A stretch of DNA of 21,210 nucleotides from contig MNCI01030933.1 in the NCBI GenBank assembly GCA_015680685.1, positions 50,078 through 71,287 of the forward strand, in the 5' to 3' direction. The DNA comes from Gnetum montanum (Eukaryota > Streptophyta > Gnetopsida > Gnetales > Gnetaceae). The stretch's first letter is position 1; the number at the start of each line of letters is the position of its first letter. The translations under genes and the position numbers were made by a program. The notes under the pieces are model-generated. The model was given only the letters and a program-made list of their open reading frames with translations, searched no databases and was not told the origin of the DNA. Below, piece by piece: positions 1 to 8,140 of the stretch.

Positions 1-673
1 CTGGTTTAATGTCGCAGTGGATGATTTGAAAATTACAATCATGATGCAAATAACAAAGTGCCCCTGCCATCTCCATTAACATTCTTAGCCGAGCAGACAA
101 CCTTAAAGGGATCAGTACACCCTCCTCTCTTGTATGCAGAAGAGAATGCAAATTGCCATTGCTCATAAAAGGCATCACCACTGCCTTCAACTCTTCAGAG
201 CAAACCACTGTAATGATCTTCAAAATATTTCGGTGTTTTACTTTTGCTAATGCACGACATTCCTTTCTAAAACTTTTCAGGCTCATGCTCTGTCTTGCAC
301 TTGAGAAACATTTTACAGCCACCATCTGACCACACCTTAAAACACCTCTATAGACCTTTCCATGTGTACCTTCACCTATCAGATTCAAGGAACTGAAGTT
401 TTCTGTAATTCTACAAAGTTCTTCAACAGATGGCTTTAAAAAATTTTCACTTATGTTGGGAACTTCTACTTTGAACATTTTGATCCTTCTTACAAAGAAC
501 AGAGTTCCTGAAACAGCCAGCAGCGATAGGCCACCTAATATGCCGAGCACAATTCTTAGAACACCATCCTTGCTAAGGTGAGATGTTCTGTCTTTAATAG
601 ATATTTGACAGGCTTTGAGACCGAAGCATCTTCCACATAACCTTGGATTCCCAAGGAAAGACCATCTGCTTAA
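1..673 (-). CDS. LRR-RLK fragment 4: transmembrane helix and kinase N-lobe (partial)
   Basis: The frame is open from 673 to the window edge. The order is SFLGNPRLCG (about 650-625), a TM helix (about VLRIVLGILGGLSLLAVSG, near 570-510), the stop-transfer basic cluster FVRRIK, then a Ser/Thr kinase N-lobe. Visible kinase motifs are the Gly-rich loop GEGTHGKVYRG, the ATP-binding Lys in MVAVKCF, the helix C Glu in SFRKECRALAKVKH, a hinge MPFMSNGNL, and the catalytic loop HCDIKP at 2-19. The residue before the catalytic Asp is Cys rather than Arg, so this is a non-RD kinase, the class typical of plant immune receptors. The C-lobe lies outside the window. No disabling change is visible in the kinase part. 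Confidence 0.85.
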
Positions 674-771
674 CTTTAACTTTGATGAAATGGGAAAACA
701 TGTGACTTCATCATCAAAGTCGCTTTAACTTTGATGAAATGGGAAAACATGTGACTTCATCATCAAAGTCG
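674..771. repeat. 49-bp exact tandem duplication in LRR-RLK
   Basis: Bases 674-722 and 723-771 are identical (start CTTTAACTTTGATGAAATGG). The extra 49 bp creates the stop at 714-716 and separates the LRR frame from the TM/kinase frame. Codons flanking a single copy rejoin perfectly into the family motif SFLGNPRLCG, so the ancestral gene had one copy. Confidence 0.92.
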
Positions 772-1470
772 TTGTAAGAGAAGTTCAAAAACCAAAGATG
801 TGAATGATTTAAAAGAGATTCAGGCACAGTTCCAGTAAAGTTGTTGTAAGACAGATCTATACTCTGGAGTTGGGTGAGCTTGTTTCCAATCAAGGTGGAA
901 AGGTTTCCATGGAACTTATTGAAAGTGAGGTTGATCACCCTGGCATCTAACCAGCTATCCATCCACAGTGCAATTTCTCCGAAGAGCTTGTTGCTAGAAA
1001 GATTGATAAACTGTGCCATATCCAGTTTTGCTATTTCTGGAGGGACTTCTCCGCTCAAACCATTTTTGGACAAATCAAAATTGAAAAAAATAGCAGATAG
1101 AGCAGCAACTTGTGATGGAATTGAACCTGTGAGGTTGTTTGTTGAGAGAATGAGGTCTTCAAGGTCATGACAATTCCCTATTTCTGAAGGAATTGTTCCT
1201 GACAGCAAGTTCCCTAGTCCACGGAGATTAATAAGTACTCCAATGCTGTAAGGAATGGAACCTGTTAACTTATTGTTAGACAGATCCAGATAAGCAAGTG
1301 TTCTGTTTAAGAGCGATATCTCCACTGGAATGTGGCCACTTAGTTTGTTGCTTTCCAAAACAAGAGCTTGCACTGACTTGAGACCGGTTATCTGAGAAGG
1401 AATCCTGCCACTAAACATATTCCGTCCCAGCCGCAAGTCAAAGACATAGGTTAAATTGCCTATGCTTTTA
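714..1470 (-). CDS. LRR-RLK fragment 3: C-terminal LRRs
   Basis: These are the C-terminal LRRs, running from DIPKSIGNLTYVFDLRLGRN through IPSQITGL, LSGHIPVEISLL, LTGSIPYSIGVL, LSGTIPSEIGNC, LTGSIPSQVAAL, LSGEVPPEIAKL and FTGTVPESLLN to a last half repeat ending VTCFPISSKLK. One repeat reads NLRGLGNLLSGTIP, three residues shorter than the consensus, which suggests an in-frame 9-nt loss near 1215. The frame stops at 714 only because it runs into the second copy of a 49-bp tandem duplication. Without that copy it continues directly into the SFLGNPRLCG motif and the TM helix. The segment contains no start codon that looks real. Confidence 0.75.
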
Positions 1471-1528
1471 GGGATGTCGCCAGAGATGAAAACAGCAAAG
1501 GGATGTCGCCAGAGATGAAAACAGCAAA
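1471..1528. repeat. 29-bp exact tandem duplication in LRR-RLK
   Basis: The 29 bases at 1471-1499 are repeated without change at 1500-1528 (start GGGATGTCGCCAGAGATG). On the minus strand each copy encodes part of the ISGDIP half repeat. The length shifts the frame by 2. Exact identity leaves a very recent event or an assembly error possible. Confidence 0.9.
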
Positions 1529-1553
1529 CGTTGAAGTCTTGGCCAGAAGTTTC

Positions 1554-2434
1554 CTATGTTAGGCGGTAACGTTCCTTCTGGTAAAGACCCAATGTTTTTA
1601 AACGGGAGCAATTGGACAGAGCTTCCAACATGGGAATAACAGCTTCAGTACCGCTACTAACTCCACTTGTGAAGTAATTTCGGCCCACATTCAACCATTC
1701 TAATTCAGTGCAGGCTCTCCCTAACCACGACGGTGCTGGTCCACGTAATTTGTTACCGGCAACGTCAAGGGCTTGGAGTTGCGTGATGTTGGCCCATGAC
1801 TGTGGGATGCTGCCCGTGAATTGGTTCCCACCGAAAACGAGACATTGTAGTTTGTGCAAGCGACCCACACACGCAGGAAGCTGACCTTGCAAATTGTTCA
1901 TGTAGAAACCTAGCAAATTAAGATTTGTGAGGTTGCATAGACAATTAGGAACGCTTCCCGTGATATTGGTAACGTGCAGGAAAATTTTTTGAAGACGGTA
2001 GAGACGAGAAAGGGAGCAAGGAATGAAACCTGTTAAAGGATTAGACGCAAGGGCTAGATGTTCCAAGGAAGTTAAGTTGCCTAGTTGAGGAGGTATGACA
2101 CCGTGAATGCTGTTGTCAGCAACTGCAAGATGTTCAAGTTTGTGGAGTGCTCCCAACCAAGAAGGGATTCTCTCGCTCAACTGATTTCTGAAAACATTGA
2201 ATTCATTTAGGTCGTGGAGTTTTACTAGAGACGGAGGAATCTCACCGATAAAGGAATTTTGACATAGAATAAGACGCTGCAGGGAAGAAAGGTTTCCTAT
2301 GTGAGGAGGAAGTGCTCCTTGAAAGAAGTTGATGCATAAATCCAGTACTTTGAGCCTGTGCAGTTGGGCAATAGATGATGGAATTTGTCCAAAGAAAGAG
2401 TTATTGCGAAGATCGAGTACCTGCAGAAATGATA
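1554..2434 (-). CDS. LRR-RLK fragment 2: central LRRs
   Basis: This open stretch continues the LRR domain after the 86-bp duplication and has no ATG of its own. It reads LQVLDLRNNSFFGQIP, then LKVLDLCINFFQGALPPHIG, LSERIPSWLG, LTGFIPCSLSRL, ITGSVPNCL, FTGSIPQSW and LRGPAPSWLG. These are plant-specific 24-residue repeats with the xxGxIPxxLGxL second half. Deleting 86 bp joins it in frame to fragment 1. It ends LGLYQKERYRLT and stop. The expected continuation GTLPPNIGN lies in another frame at 1575, which fits the loss of about 10 nt inside one repeat. A gap in the repeat pattern around FTSGVSSGTEAVIPMLEAL matches the longer island-like repeat seen in related receptors. Confidence 0.75.
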
Positions 2435-2854
2435 TTTTGAGCCTTGCAGTTGGGCAATAGATGATGGAATTTGTCCAAAGAAAGAGTTATTGCCAAGATC
2501 GAGTACCTGGAGAAATGATAAGTTGGCAACATGCGGAGACAAGCATCCTTGTAATGTAGCGTTTTCCAAATAGACTTGCACAACTCTACCTAGATACTTG
2601 GTAGAGCATTCAATTCCAGTCCAATTGCATGCACCTGAGGATTTGGGATCCCAATCCTGTAGAAGTGAGAGTGGATCATGGGTGATGTGTTTCTTGAATT
2701 CAAGCAAAGCTTTGACATCAGCAACAGCACCCTGTGCATCTGTTGTTGTATGAAGAGTAGTAGTATCAGCAGAAGAGAAGAGCATCAACAAAGCAAAGAG
2801 ATATGCAATGATGATGCCCCACTTGCTGCTGCTGCTGGCATTCCAACGATCCAT
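2297..2854 (-). CDS. LRR-RLK fragment 1: signal peptide, LRRNT cap, first LRRs
   Basis: I chose the ATG at 2854 (MDRWNASSSSKWG). It is followed directly by a hydrophobic signal-peptide core (IIIAYLFALLMLFSS), and it lies about 70 nt below a TATA box. An in-frame ATG at 2926 is part of that TATA box and would put a polar 24-residue leader before the signal peptide, so it is unlikely. The LRRNT_2 cap follows: VKALLEFKKHITHDPLSLLQDW, then the Cys pair of CNWTGIEC. After that come the first LRRs (LQVLDLGNNSFFGQIP). At about 2437 the frame enters the second copy of the 86-bp duplication. From there it reads non-LRR sequence (CRYSIFAITLSLDKF) to a stop at 2297, so the last 45 or so codons are out of frame and not native protein. 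Confidence 0.75.
   Translation of the reverse strand: MDRWNASSSSKWGIIIAYLFALLMLFSSADTTTLHTTTDAQGAVADVKALLEFKKHITHDPLSLLQDWDPKSSGACNWTGIECSTKYLGRVVQVYLENATLQGCLSPHVANLSFLQVLDLGNNSFFGQIPSSIAQLQGSKYHFCRYSIFAITLSLDKFHHLLPNCTGSKYWIYASTSFKEHFLLT
2350..2520. repeat. 86-bp tandem duplication in LRR-RLK
   Basis: Two adjacent copies, about 2350-2434 and 2437-2520, share CAGTTGGGCAATAGATGATG and the sequence after it. They differ at a few bases, for example ATTGCGAAG versus ATTGCCAAG and CTGCAG versus CTGGAG. The offset is 86 bp, which is neither a multiple of 3 nor the 72-bp LRR period, so it breaks the reading frame. The small divergence suggests a real and not very recent duplication. Confidence 0.9.
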
Positions 2855-2925
2855 TCTGCAATGAAAACTCTCCCTTGCAAATTCCAACCAATCTCTTAGC
2901 GTTGCATCTAAAGGCTCTGTAACCA

Positions 2926-2933
2926 TATATATA
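2926..2933 (-). promoter_or_regulatory. TATA box of the LRR-RLK
   Basis: A TATATATA run on the minus strand lies 72-79 nt above the chosen ATG at 2854. Transcription starting about 30 nt below it would begin near 2895-2900. That gives a 5' leader of about 45 nt and excludes the ATG at 2926 from the transcript. This is an inference from position only. Confidence 0.45.
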
Positions 2934-2934
2934 C

Positions 2935-3154
2935 AAACTGAAACTAAACAAAATTTCCTTTAAGAATTTTTTCTTCAAATCCATGATTCAAGTGGGTGCC
3001 CTCTGTCTCTTAATTTTCGTAATAATAATGATGTTTTCTATCACAAAAGTTGATAATGTTGGTCATTGAAGTCTGATGAAAGTGGTGTGGGTAAGTATTC
3101 GAACAGTCAACACCGCTAAAGAATCGAAGTAACCTCTTAATCTTTTTGAAAAAT
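2935..3154. other. LRR-RLK upstream region
   Basis: About 220 bp of AT-rich sequence lie between the receptor's TATA box and the tandem repeat. I see no gene and no clear regulatory motif beyond the TATA box. Confidence 0.5.
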
Positions 3155-4975
3155 TCCTTCCATTTGAAAAGGATTCCTTTCCCTTTCTCCTTGAAAGGGT
3201 TCAGGATTGATCATGCCTTTTTCTTCATCATGGGTTAAGATTTCCTTTCAAGTTCTCACTTTCATGACTTTTCCTTCATCGTAACTTTCTTCCTTGATGG
3301 TGACTTTTCTTTCATTTTAGCCTTTTGCTTCAATTTAAAATGGATTTCTCTTGGTTTTTTTTTTAAAGGTTCAAAATTCATTATGACTTTTCCTTCATCA
3401 TAGCTTTCTTTCTTCATTATGGCTTGGAATTTTCTTTGAGGTTCTCACTTTCATGACGTTTCCTTCATCATAACTTTCTTCTTTCATGGTGACTTTTTCT
3501 TCATCTTAGCTTTTTTCTACAATTTGAAAGGGATTTTTTTCAATTTTATTTTTGAAATGGTTCAAAATTCATTATGACTTTTCATTCATCGTAACTTTCT
3601 TTCTTCATTTTGGCTTGGGATTTCCTTTCAGGTTACTTTCATGACTTTTCCTTCATCATAACTTTCTTCTTTTATGGTGGCTTTTCCTTCATCTTAGAGT
3701 TTAGCTTCAATTTGAAAGGGATTTCTTTGAAAGGGTTCAAGATTCATTATGACTTTTCATTCATCATAAATTTCTTTCTTCATTTTGGCTTGGGATTTCC
3801 TTTCAGGTTCTCACTTTCATGACTTTTCCTTCATCATAGCGTTCTTCTTTCATGGTGGCTTTTCCTTCATCTTAGCTTTTAGCTTCAATTTGAAAGGGAT
3901 TCTTTTCAGTTTTTCTTTGAAAGGGTTCAAGATTCATTATGACTTTTAATTCATCGTAACTTTCTTTCTTCATTATGGCTTGGGATTTCCTTTCAGGTTC
4001 TCACTTTCATGGCTTTTCCTTTATCATAACTTTCTTCTTTCATGGTGGCTTTTCCTTCATCTTAGCCTTTAGCTTCAATTTGAAAGGGATTTCTTTGAAA
4101 GGGTTCAAGATTCATTATGACTTTTCATTCATCGTAACTTTTTTTCTTCATTATGGCTTGGGATTTTCTTTCAGGTTCTCACTTTCATGACTTTTCCTTT
4201 ATCATAACTTTCTTCTTTCATGGTGGCTTTTCCTTCATCTTAGCCTTTAGCTTCAATTTGAAAAGGATTTCTTTCAGTTTTTCTTTGAAAGGGTTCAAGA
4301 TTCATTATGACTTCATTTATCATAACTTTCTTTCTTCATTATGGCTTGGGATTTCTTTTCAAGTTCTCACTTTCATGACTTTCCCTTCATCATAACGTTT
4401 TTCTTTCATGGTGACTTTTTCTTCATCTTAGCCTTTTGCTTCAATTTGAAAGGGATTTCTTTCAATTTTTCTTTGAAAGGGTTCAAGATTCATTATAACT
4501 TTTCCTTTATCATGACTTTTTTTCTTCATTATGGCTTGGGATTTCCTTTCAAGTTCTCACTTTCACGACTTTTCTTTTATCATAACTTTCTTCCTTTATG
4601 GTGACTTTTTCTTTATCTTAGCCTTTTGCTTCAATTTGAAAGGGATTTCTTTCAATTTTTCTTTGAAAAGGTTCAAGATTCATTATGACTTTTCCTTCAT
4701 CATAACTTTCTTCTTTCATGGTGACTTTGTCTTTATCCTAGCCTTTTGTTTTAATTAGAAAAGGATTTCTTTCAATTTTTCTTTGAAAAGGTTCAAGATT
4801 CATTGTGACTTTTCTTTCACAACAACTTTCTTTCTTCATTATGGCTTGGGATTTCCTTTCAGATTCTTGCTTTCATGAGTTTTCATTCATCATAACTTTT
4901 TTTCCTCATCATGATTTTTATGATTTTCCATGACAAACATAACTTTCATGACTTTTCATTCATCATAACTTTGCT
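3155..4975. repeat. Pyrimidine-rich tandem repeat (satellite-like), about 175-191 bp unit
   Basis: The landmark GGCTTGG or a close variant recurs at about 3231 (degenerate), 3421, 3612, 3787, 3977, 4155, 4343, 4533 and 4843. Units are therefore about 190, 191, 175, 190, 178, 188 and 190 bp, followed by one of 310 bp that contains an extra partial unit. Short units lack about 13-15 bp within TTTCTTTCAGTTTTTCTTTG, where a repeated TTTCTTT allows slippage. Each unit is itself built from diverged copies of an approximately 30-base motif, TTCATGACTTTTCCTTCATC followed by ATAACTTTCTT. The plus strand is strongly T/C-rich. Short phenylalanine-rich open frames here start at ATGGCTTGGGATTT in several units, but the unit length is not a multiple of 3 and the frames only overlap from unit to unit, so I do not call them genes. 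The last copies decay after 4843. Confidence 0.93.
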
Positions 4976-5834
4976 TACACAACAAACATCTTTGGAGATG
5001 CAAGCAAATTCTTTGGGGTAATTTTGGAATCCACCAAAGCAGATACATTATCTATGGCTGAAATTTTACAATGTTAGTGTCCCTCCCTTGTCAGTTTCCA
5101 GTGTACAGGCTTTAGGAATCCACCGCACCCTGTTTAACATGAACACACAGCCCCGACAACGTTACCAAGATTAAAGATGCTCTACAAACTTCATGGTATC
5201 CACAAACTTGTCCTTCTACAACATGCATATTTAGTTGGTGGGCAACAAATTATACAAGGACTTCCTCAGCAAAGATTTTAAGATTTTGTTCTCTCTAGAC
5301 TCCTTACATGGGTTAAAACTAAAAGGGCCCAAGTATGATTTATTCCCAAAAAAATTGGTTTTTATTTTTGAAATTAAAACTAAGGTTTTATTATGTGTGT
5401 ACGCCTTATGCATCTATTAAAATATACAAATATACATGTTATAAATTTTCAAATTATCAAGAAAATTACCAAGTGTGCTAGGTAAGATATGAAACAAATC
5501 AACCAAAGTTTTCTTGGTAAGATAGGAAACAAATCAACTAGATTTGCAATTGTAATATCTCATTTATGTTTGATTGTGCATTGTAAATAACGAGGAATAA
5601 CGTATGAATAATTTTTAAAGAGAATAAGCTCTAGTATAAAAAAATCTTTTTTTAGGGCCTCATTCAAATTGTCATAACAATATAAAAATGTAAAACAAAT
5701 GAAAAATTACAAATTGGTATGTGGTATAACTACTTTTTATGAATATGTGTTACATTATCAGCTACTTGGGAATACATACCTCAACTTTATAACTTTCATA
5801 TAACCAATATGAAACTTTCATAGAATTTACGTAA
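4976..5834. other. AT-rich intergenic DNA; no gene seen
   Basis: Positions 4980-5230 are more balanced in composition than their surroundings (for example CACAGCCCCGACAACG) and may be an old element or exon relic, but I cannot assign them. Positions 5230-5834 are AT-rich. Short open frames on both strands at 5231-5420 overlap each other and show no protein features. Confidence 0.5.
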
Positions 5835-5930
5835 AACTTTATAACTCAACATTACTCACTAGGATTAAACCCATAACTACGAGTTTACAAATTAAGAGTT
5901 GTAGTACCACTAAGCTATCACCTCATTGTT
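5835..5930 (-). mobile_element. tRNA-derived short element, copy 1
   Basis: On the minus strand the sequence has a good pol III A box, TAGCTTAGTGG (5917-5907), and a B box-like GGTTTAATCCT (5871-5861) at tRNA-like spacing. It aligns over about 95 bp with 8327-8412 and 12015-12107, including a shared 3' extension, GTTGAGTTATAAAGTT, beyond the tRNA part. That extension and the dispersal indicate a SINE-like family. The acceptor ends do not pair, so it is not a functional tRNA gene. Confidence 0.65.
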
Positions 5931-6220
5931 ACCTCTACTACTTTGTCTTTAAAACTAGTATTATTAAAAGCTATAATTTGACCTAAAAATTGGTTTCATA
6001 CTATAAGAGTGATAATTTCAATATTTTAGGGATTTTATTCCCCAGGATTATTATGTAATAAACCTTTAACAATTCTCTTTTGTTGATATCTAAGATCCTA
6101 AGAAAGTTTGGGTTATATTTCAAAAATTTTGTATTAATAAAATATTTTTCACATATTCCAAGAAAAAATATAATTTAGATTATATTCCAAATATGCACAA
6201 ACTTGTTTGGACAAGGTTAG

Positions 6221-6238
6221 GATGATGATGATGATGAT
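6221..6238. repeat. (GAT)6 microsatellite
   Basis: Six perfect GAT triplets in AT-rich DNA. A similar short phrase, ATTCCAAATATGCA / ATTCTAAATATGCA, lies on both sides of it (about 6184 and 6239). Confidence 0.9.
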
Positions 6239-7010
6239 ATTCTAAATATGCAAACCCTTTACTCCTTCCTTCTTAAATTGGTAAAGAAGATACACTAGGC
6301 AAGAATGGAGACCCATAGATAACTCAAATTGAGATTATATTATATTTATGTAGACCCATAGATATATTGGATATATTTAGTATACATAAGATGAAGTTCA
6401 AATACATCTTTAATATCATATGCTAAAGTAATTGGCATAGTGTAACACCCCCAAACTTAGAAGGTAAATGGTAGGAAAGATTTGACATGTAATAAAAATT
6501 AAATCTTACTTATAAAACAAAACTAAGCAAAGTGGACACACTATGCAATTGGAAGAGCATAATAATATTAGGCAGTTCATCAAATCTTAACTAATTATTA
6601 CAATATAGTAATATTGAATTGCAAATTAGAAATTCAATAGTATAATGTCACCTATCTAAAGACCAAGTTTGACTACCATTTCATGATCATTAAATCCAAG
6701 CTTTTAAGAAATAAGAATTCAAGATAGCCTAATTAGACATCACATGATCTTATTCTTAGACTACTAGCACATAAACTTTGGTTTCATCCTATGTATTTCT
6801 AAAATGGCAAAATTAGCACCTAAAATGGTAAATTTCTATGCCATAATGATTTTAGGGATGAGATTATTTATTACTTACCATAGACTAGCCAAAGAATGTA
6901 ATCAAAATGTGATATTACTTAATAAATGCCTTGATATTACACCTTAGTGGCTTGCTCATAACTATCTATTTTACCATTCCAATCAAGATGGCATGACATG
7001 TTGCTTTAGA

Positions 7011-7130
7011 GCTATCCAAACTTGTAAAACACTAGTTCAAATTTATTACACCGTTGTTATTGCTCAAGCCATCCAATCTTATAAAACACTCATTCTTGAT
7101 TTATCACATGATTATGATTGTTATTGTTTA
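7011..7130. repeat. Imperfect tandem repeat, about 57-bp period
   Basis: GCTATCCAAACTTGTAAAAC at 7011 recurs as GCCATCCAATCTTATAAAAC at 7068. Both are followed by ACT, a TTCA/TTCT stretch, ATTTATTACA/ATTTATCACA and GTTATTG. Two degenerate copies are visible. Confidence 0.65.
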
Positions 7131-7842
7131 TAGGCCCATGTAATAATTATAAAACATTAGGACAAATAGCCATGTTTTAATGGCTTAGTTTAGTGGCAAC
7201 AACTTTCTGTGATATTACACAATGACAAAATTTTGTGAATAAAATTCGACAAATTTGGTGCTTTCTTTCTCTTATACATTTCAATATGGTTTGTTACGGA
7301 TGAGTGGAGAGGTACCCCTACACTCAACCATACGAATACGAGCGTTACACGCATGATCCGGTCGAACTTCACAAACTAAGTGCCTACACACCTCATGGAA
7401 CACTTAAGGTTAATCATTCATTGTCTTCCCAGACTTACTTGTATTTGTCACGGTTGTATGGTTAAGTAAGTCTGAGGTATGTGATTTTTATAGTTTTTAT
7501 GTTTTATCTTCTATGCTAATGAGGTGAAGGGTGAAGAGACTAATTAACTAACTTTAACTAACTAACTAAGCCTTAATTAACCTAGTATCAGCATCTGTTC
7601 CCACTTACCGTTCACACTCTGAACCAATGCAACTTTGGTTACCAAACGCTATTCGTTGTTGGGATTACCAAGCATAATGCACGTGCTCGAAGCGGTCGTA
7701 CTGAATGCACTTAACTATGGGAGAAGGGTTGAGAGAGATTTAATTAACTAATAAAGCATTTAAACGATAAACAATAAATAATAATAAGTAAAGTCCTATT
7801 TAGCCTATTCCATGCACTGCAAGGTTTATCCAACAGTTCATC

Positions 7843-7848
7843 TTTATT
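7843..7848 (-). terminator. Candidate polyadenylation signal of LTR copy A
   Basis: AATAAA on the minus strand (GGCAATAAAGATG), 178 nt below the TATA box. The same AATAAAGAT lies 180 nt below the TATA box of the copy at 20725-21210. Confidence 0.5.
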
Positions 7849-8018
7849 GCCGTACACAAACTTGTGTTCAGGTACAATATTTGCTCGAATATAGATCTGT
7901 TCACTTTGGAGCTCCTACTGTGGGCACATGGAAATTATTCTATCTCTGGAGAGGTAAAACTACTAGAGTTTCGCTAAGGGTCTAGATCTAGATGGAGAAA
8001 CAAGGGAGAGCCACCTCT

Positions 8019-8026
8019 TATTTATA
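8019..8026 (-). promoter_or_regulatory. TATA box of LTR copy A
   Basis: TATAAATA on the minus strand, 18 nt downstream of the last palindrome. The following AAGAGGTGGC parallels AAGTGGCCC after the TATAAATA in the copy at 20837. Confidence 0.6.
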
Positions 8027-8040
8027 GACTTGGTAGCGCA

Positions 8041-8132
8041 CCACGATATCGTGTACGCGATATTGCGGGGGATGCGATATCACGGCGGACGCAATATCGC
8101 ATACACGATATCGTGGCCCATGCGATATCGTG
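8041..8132 (-). repeat. Array of palindromic hexamers (GATATC core), copy A
   Basis: Six units are present: GATATC at 8045, GATATT at 8059, GATATC at 8076, AATATC at 8093, GATATC at 8107 and GATATC at 8124. Start-to-start spacings are 14, 17, 17, 14 and 17 bp. Most are flanked by CG, giving CGATATCG. The array is CpG-rich within AT-rich surroundings and ends 18 nt before a TATA box. Confidence 0.92.
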
Positions 8133-8140
8133 TCCCATCA

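Larger units (their letters stand above)
1..2854 (-). pseudogene. LRR receptor-like kinase, broken and partial
   Basis: Read on the minus strand, this is a plasma-membrane LRR receptor kinase that would sense an extracellular ligand and signal through a cytoplasmic Ser/Thr kinase. The order is signal peptide, LRRNT cap (ALLEFKKHI..CNWTGIEC), about 20 LRRs of the LxxLxLxxNxLxGxIP type, a SFLGNPRLCG juxtamembrane motif, one TM helix, and a kinase N-lobe ending at the window edge. The coding frame changes at three short tandem duplications (2350-2520, 1471-1528, 674-771) and at two apparent 10-nt losses near 1575 and 1530. Removing one copy of the 86-bp or 49-bp repeat exactly rejoins the flanking frames. 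The layout resembles subfamily XII-like (EFR/FLS2-type) and At2g24130-like receptors; that is family knowledge, not a search result. It is probably a pseudogene, but the two exact duplications could be assembly errors, in which case the gene would be less damaged than it looks. Confidence 0.85.
5931..7659. other. AT-rich intergenic DNA; possible outer part of the LTR-like element
   Basis: No gene is seen. The stretch includes a (GAT)6 microsatellite, a TGTAACACCC start-like motif at 6441 of the kind many plant LTRs begin with (weak evidence), and an imperfect two-copy repeat at 7011-7130. From about 7280 to 7660 the GC content rises. This may be the R/U5 part or internal region of the LTR-like element at 7660-8140, but I have no second copy to compare. 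Confidence 0.4.
7660..8140 (-). mobile_element. LTR-like element, copy A (minus orientation)
   Basis: Read on the minus strand it starts TGATGGGACAC at 8140. It then has six palindromic hexamers (8129-8045), TATAAATA (8026-8019) and AATAAA (7848-7843). This matches the U3-R organisation of an LTR: upstream array, core promoter, then polyadenylation signal. It aligns collinearly with the copy at 20725-21210 beyond the array. Shared blocks are the TATAAATAAG region, a GAATA.TTTCC stretch followed by GCCC.CAGT, ATTCGAG, and a final CTTGGTAAYCCCA at about 7672-7660, where the other copy leaves the window. TATA-to-AATAAA distances are nearly equal (178 and 180 nt). The outer end and target-site duplications are not resolved, and it may extend to about 7280. 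A solo or truncated LTR is the likeliest reading; no internal coding region is recognised. Confidence 0.6.

Noticed and set aside
874-1170. Plus-strand 98-codon frame
   Set aside because: It is antisense to clear LRR coding sequence and has no protein features.
2678-2899. Plus-strand 73-codon frame
   Set aside because: It is antisense to the receptor signal peptide and LRRNT region.
3610-4758. Five overlapping phenylalanine-rich open frames of 70-87 codons in the satellite
   Set aside because: They follow from the T/C-rich repeat. Unit length is not a multiple of 3, each frame ends just inside the next unit, and composition is low complexity.
5231-5420. Overlapping 60-codon frames on both strands
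   Set aside because: They are short, mutually antisense, lack domain motifs and lie in AT-rich intergenic DNA.
5907-5917. Possible functional tRNA gene at the A box of the first tRNA-derived element
   Set aside because: The B box is degraded, acceptor ends do not pair, no convincing anticodon arm is seen, and the unit recurs with a non-tRNA extension.
6441-6450. TGTAACACCC as start of another LTR
   Set aside because: The motif alone is common, and I found no matching end, promoter or second copy.
8041-8132. CRISPR-like array
   Set aside because: The repeats are 6-8-bp palindromes with 8-14-bp spacers that are themselves similar, in a plant nuclear context with a TATA box next to them.
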